A stretch of DNA of 43,248 bases from Burkholderiales bacterium C2 (GTDB lineage: Bacteria > Pseudomonadota > Gammaproteobacteria > Burkholderiales > Burkholderiaceae_C), in contig SCOI01000030.1 in assembly GCA_005503085.1 (NCBI GenBank), positions 1-43,248 on the forward strand, given 5' to 3'. Within the stretch, counting starts at the first letter, position 1. Each line of letters opens with the position of its first letter. Under the pieces are notes generated by a model. The model did not search any database, was not told where the DNA came from, and saw only the letters and a program-made list of their open reading frames with translations. The position numbers were made by a program, and so were the translations under genes. Shown here piece after piece: positions 41,839 to 43,248 of this stretch.

Positions 41839-42626
41839 TATGTGAGTCCTGTGCTGTTGATGATCAGCGCCCGGCAGGCCTTGATCTGGTAGTTGATGGA
41901 GTCCGATGGCGTCGGATCGACGTAGGGACGGGCAGAGTCGGTCCACATGCGGCGGCGCGCCAGCGTTGAGCCGATCAGCGCCCATCCGTATGTACCGTGC
42001 TGCAGGTACTCGCCCGTGGTGTCCTGTATGTACTCGTGCTCGCCGTTCGTGCTGCCGATGATTGCTGGCGCGCTGATCCCGGTATCACGGCCGACTGAGT
42101 CCCCGTCGTAGAAGGCCTGATTCACCCAGCCGGTTCCGATGGAGTAGTAGCCGGCATGGGCCGAAAAATCGAGCACCTGCCGAATCCAGAGCGGGCGCAT
42201 CGAGAAGTCCCAGGCCACCGACACCCCATCGGGCTTGAGCAGCTGAATGCCCCACGATGAGCCACCAGCGCTCATCGGCGCAAAGACCATGACCTCGGGC
42301 TCGATTGGGGTGACCTGAGATCCGTTGGCCGCGCCAAACAACTCGGTCGAGTAGACATCGACATCCCAGGTCTTCATGGTCGAATCGCCCGAGTACCGGC
42401 CGATGCCAGCGATCTGCACCAATGTCGTCGTGCTGAGCTTGACAGCGATGAGGGGGACAGCAGAGGAATTGGCCATCACGATGCGATAGCGCCATGCCGT
42501 CATCAGGTCGGGGGCCTTGGCAGCCGCAGTATGCAGGCTGGCCCGACCGACATAGCCATAGCCGATGGAGTTGTCATCGATCACCAGAACCGAAGCGTCG
42601 TTCTCGACGCGCATCCCGTAGCTCAT
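41838..42626 (-). CDS. Phage tail-tip-associated protein, possible receptor-binding component
   Basis: 262 aa from ATG 42624-42626, which overlaps the preceding gene (ATGA). Mostly beta-rich: begins MSYGMRVENDASVLVIDDNS and contains WRYRIVMANSSAVPLIAVKL and GIQLLKPDGVSVAWDFSMRP. Repeated aromatic/Gly motifs suggest a surface-exposed tail protein. No catalytic motif. It is the third gene after the tail-tip protein; function inferred from position. Confidence 0.6.
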   Translation of the reverse strand: MSYGMRVENDASVLVIDDNSIGYGYVGRASLHTAAAKAPDLMTAWRYRIVMANSSAVPLIAVKLSTTTLVQIAGIGRYSGDSTMKTWDVDVYSTELFGAANGSQVTPIEPEVMVFAPMSAGGSSWGIQLLKPDGVSVAWDFSMRPLWIRQVLDFSAHAGYYSIGTGWVNQAFYDGDSVGRDTGISAPAIIGSTNGEHEYIQDTTGEYLQHGTYGWALIGSTLARRRMWTDSARPYVDPTPSDSINYQIKACRALIINSTGLT

Positions 42627-42907
42627 GACGCGAAGATCAGAAACTGCAGCGTCTCGAAGCCGTTGCCGCCCGCGAGGCTGACACGCGGATAGCCGAGCGC
42701 ATAGTCGACCGAGGCCGCCGCAACCATGTTGGAGCAACCGTCCATTACGAAGGAAGATCGCCCAGCGAATACGGGATAGGTCAACACGGTGGTGCTGGTG
42801 GTCTTCAGGGCTTGGACGTCAATCAGCACGCCGGCCTGGGCGATGCGGGAATCGAAGATCAGCGTCGTGCCGTCGGCTGCGAAGACCTGGGTGCCGTGGT
42901 CGCTCAT
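42623..42907 (-). CDS. Small tail protein after the tail-tip gene
   Basis: 94 aa, beginning MSDHGTQVFAADGTTLIFDS, the pattern of small beta-rich proteins often encoded just after phage tail-tip genes. Overlaps both neighbours by four bases (ATGA), so all three tail genes are coupled. Function unknown. Confidence 0.65.
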   Translation of the reverse strand: MSDHGTQVFAADGTTLIFDSRIAQAGVLIDVQALKTTSTTVLTYPVFAGRSSFVMDGCSNMVAAASVDYALGYPRVSLAGGNGFETLQFLIFAS

Positions 42908-43248
42908 CCCAGATACCCGATCTTCACGCGCTGGGCGCCCGAGCCATCGAACACGATGATCTTGTTCGGCTCCAGCACGATGCGGCCGCCAGTGGCCCCG
43001 CCGTTGACCACCTGCGAAAGCGTTGCCACCGTGATATTGGCGGCAGTCAGCTGCTGGATGTGCGCTGCCCTGATCAGCGTCTGCCCGGCCATGACGACAT
43101 CCCAGCTGGCTTGGCTAAAGTTGCCGCCCAGGTTCGCGCCGATAGTGGCGCCCACAGTGGCGTTGTCCTGGGGCTTGCCGGCGCCGCCGACGGCGGACCA
43201 CTGGGAGCTGGACAGCGGGCCGAACTGCACATTGCTTATCGAGCCGCC
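42904..43248 (-). CDS. C-terminal fragment of phage tail-tip/host-specificity protein (N-terminus outside window)
   Basis: The frame is open through the right edge (about 114 codons seen), so no start lies in the window; an apparent GTG at 43228-43230 is internal. Visible motifs are SSSQWSAVGGAGKPQDNATV, typical of the C-terminal region of J-like tail-tip or fibre proteins, then a short coiled coil (HIQQLTAANITVATLSQVVN) and a final beta segment ending RVKIGYLG. It is transcribed before the 94-aa tail gene. Confidence 0.7.
   Translation of the reverse strand, partial: GGSISNVQFGPLSSSQWSAVGGAGKPQDNATVGATIGANLGGNFSQASWDVVMAGQTLIRAAHIQQLTAANITVATLSQVVNGGATGGRIVLEPNKIIVFDGSGAQRVKIGYLG

Larger units (their letters stand above)
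27027..43248. mobile_element. Prophage (left end and late region; continues past right edge)
   Basis: Starts at the tRNA-His scar and contains only phage-type genes: lysis cassette, immI-like control genes, large virion proteins, an HNH endonuclease and tail genes, nearly all on the minus strand. GC content and codon use are looser than in the chromosome, most clearly in 30.2-31.4 kb. Integrase, main repressor, replication, terminase and capsid genes are not in the window and should lie to the right. No transposase is seen. Tail-tip-like protein plus PLxRFG protein do not settle the tail morphology. Confidence 0.9.

Overview
The window is high-GC DNA with strong G/C preference at third codon positions. 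Gene content and order point to a Burkholderiales betaproteobacterium, perhaps of the Roseateles/Rubrivivax type (genus is inference). Positions 1 to about 27,020 are ordinary chromosome; from about 27,027 to the right edge is one end of a prophage that continues beyond the window.

Chromosome, left part. livH (cut by the left edge) is followed, reading the minus strand from right to left, by the chain crp/fnr-like regulator - ftsK - lolA - ybaL-like antiporter - rarA, with trxB divergent from the regulator. This resembles the trxB-lrp-ftsK-lolA-rarA order of enterobacteria, with a Crp/Fnr-type regulator in the Lrp position. Next come rpmB-rpmG with a strong terminator, a DUF3016 protein, a membrane fatty acid desaturase, rsmB, two small DUF genes, purN, trpS, a DUF3717/DUF1289 protein, a MATE exporter, two small unknown genes, an M14-type metallopeptidase and an aldo/keto reductase.

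Chromosome, right part: sulfur uptake. A five-gene plus-strand cluster sbp-cysU-cysW-cysA-cysB with overlapping or near-overlapping junctions encodes sulfate/thiosulfate uptake and its LysR regulator. Its leader holds a 14-bp inverted repeat and a stable hairpin. Just upstream lie the decayed remains of an SsuC-type permease and a MetQ-type methionine-binding protein, so the locus once imported more kinds of sulfur compound.

Prophage. The left junction is the 3' half of a tRNA-His gene, the usual scar of integrase-mediated insertion. A small plus-strand gene beside it has a LexA-type box over its promoter. The late genes run on the minus strand: tail-tip protein (partial), three small tail genes, a 168-aa protein, an HNH/AP2 endonuclease, a virion protein with a C-terminal intramolecular chaperone, a 455-aa virion protein and a 2091-aa PLxRFG polyvalent protein (ParB-like and zincin-like parts). 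Then follow a P22 immI-like control locus and a lysis cassette (holin, endolysin, Rz with nested Rz1) with 4-bp ATGA overlaps.

The most interesting part is the control locus at 29.4-31.4 kb: an Arc-like repressor overlapping a Rha/KilAC antirepressor, a divergent Mnt-like repressor, a secreted adhesin-E-like moron gene, and a predicted antisense RNA of about 74 nt filling the gap after the antirepressor. This matches the P22 arc/ant/mnt/sar logic, and, as in P22, it sits next to virion ejection-type genes. A second unusual object is a 59-codon out-of-frame ORF nested in the 2091-aa gene, with its own ribosome-binding site and host-like codon bias.
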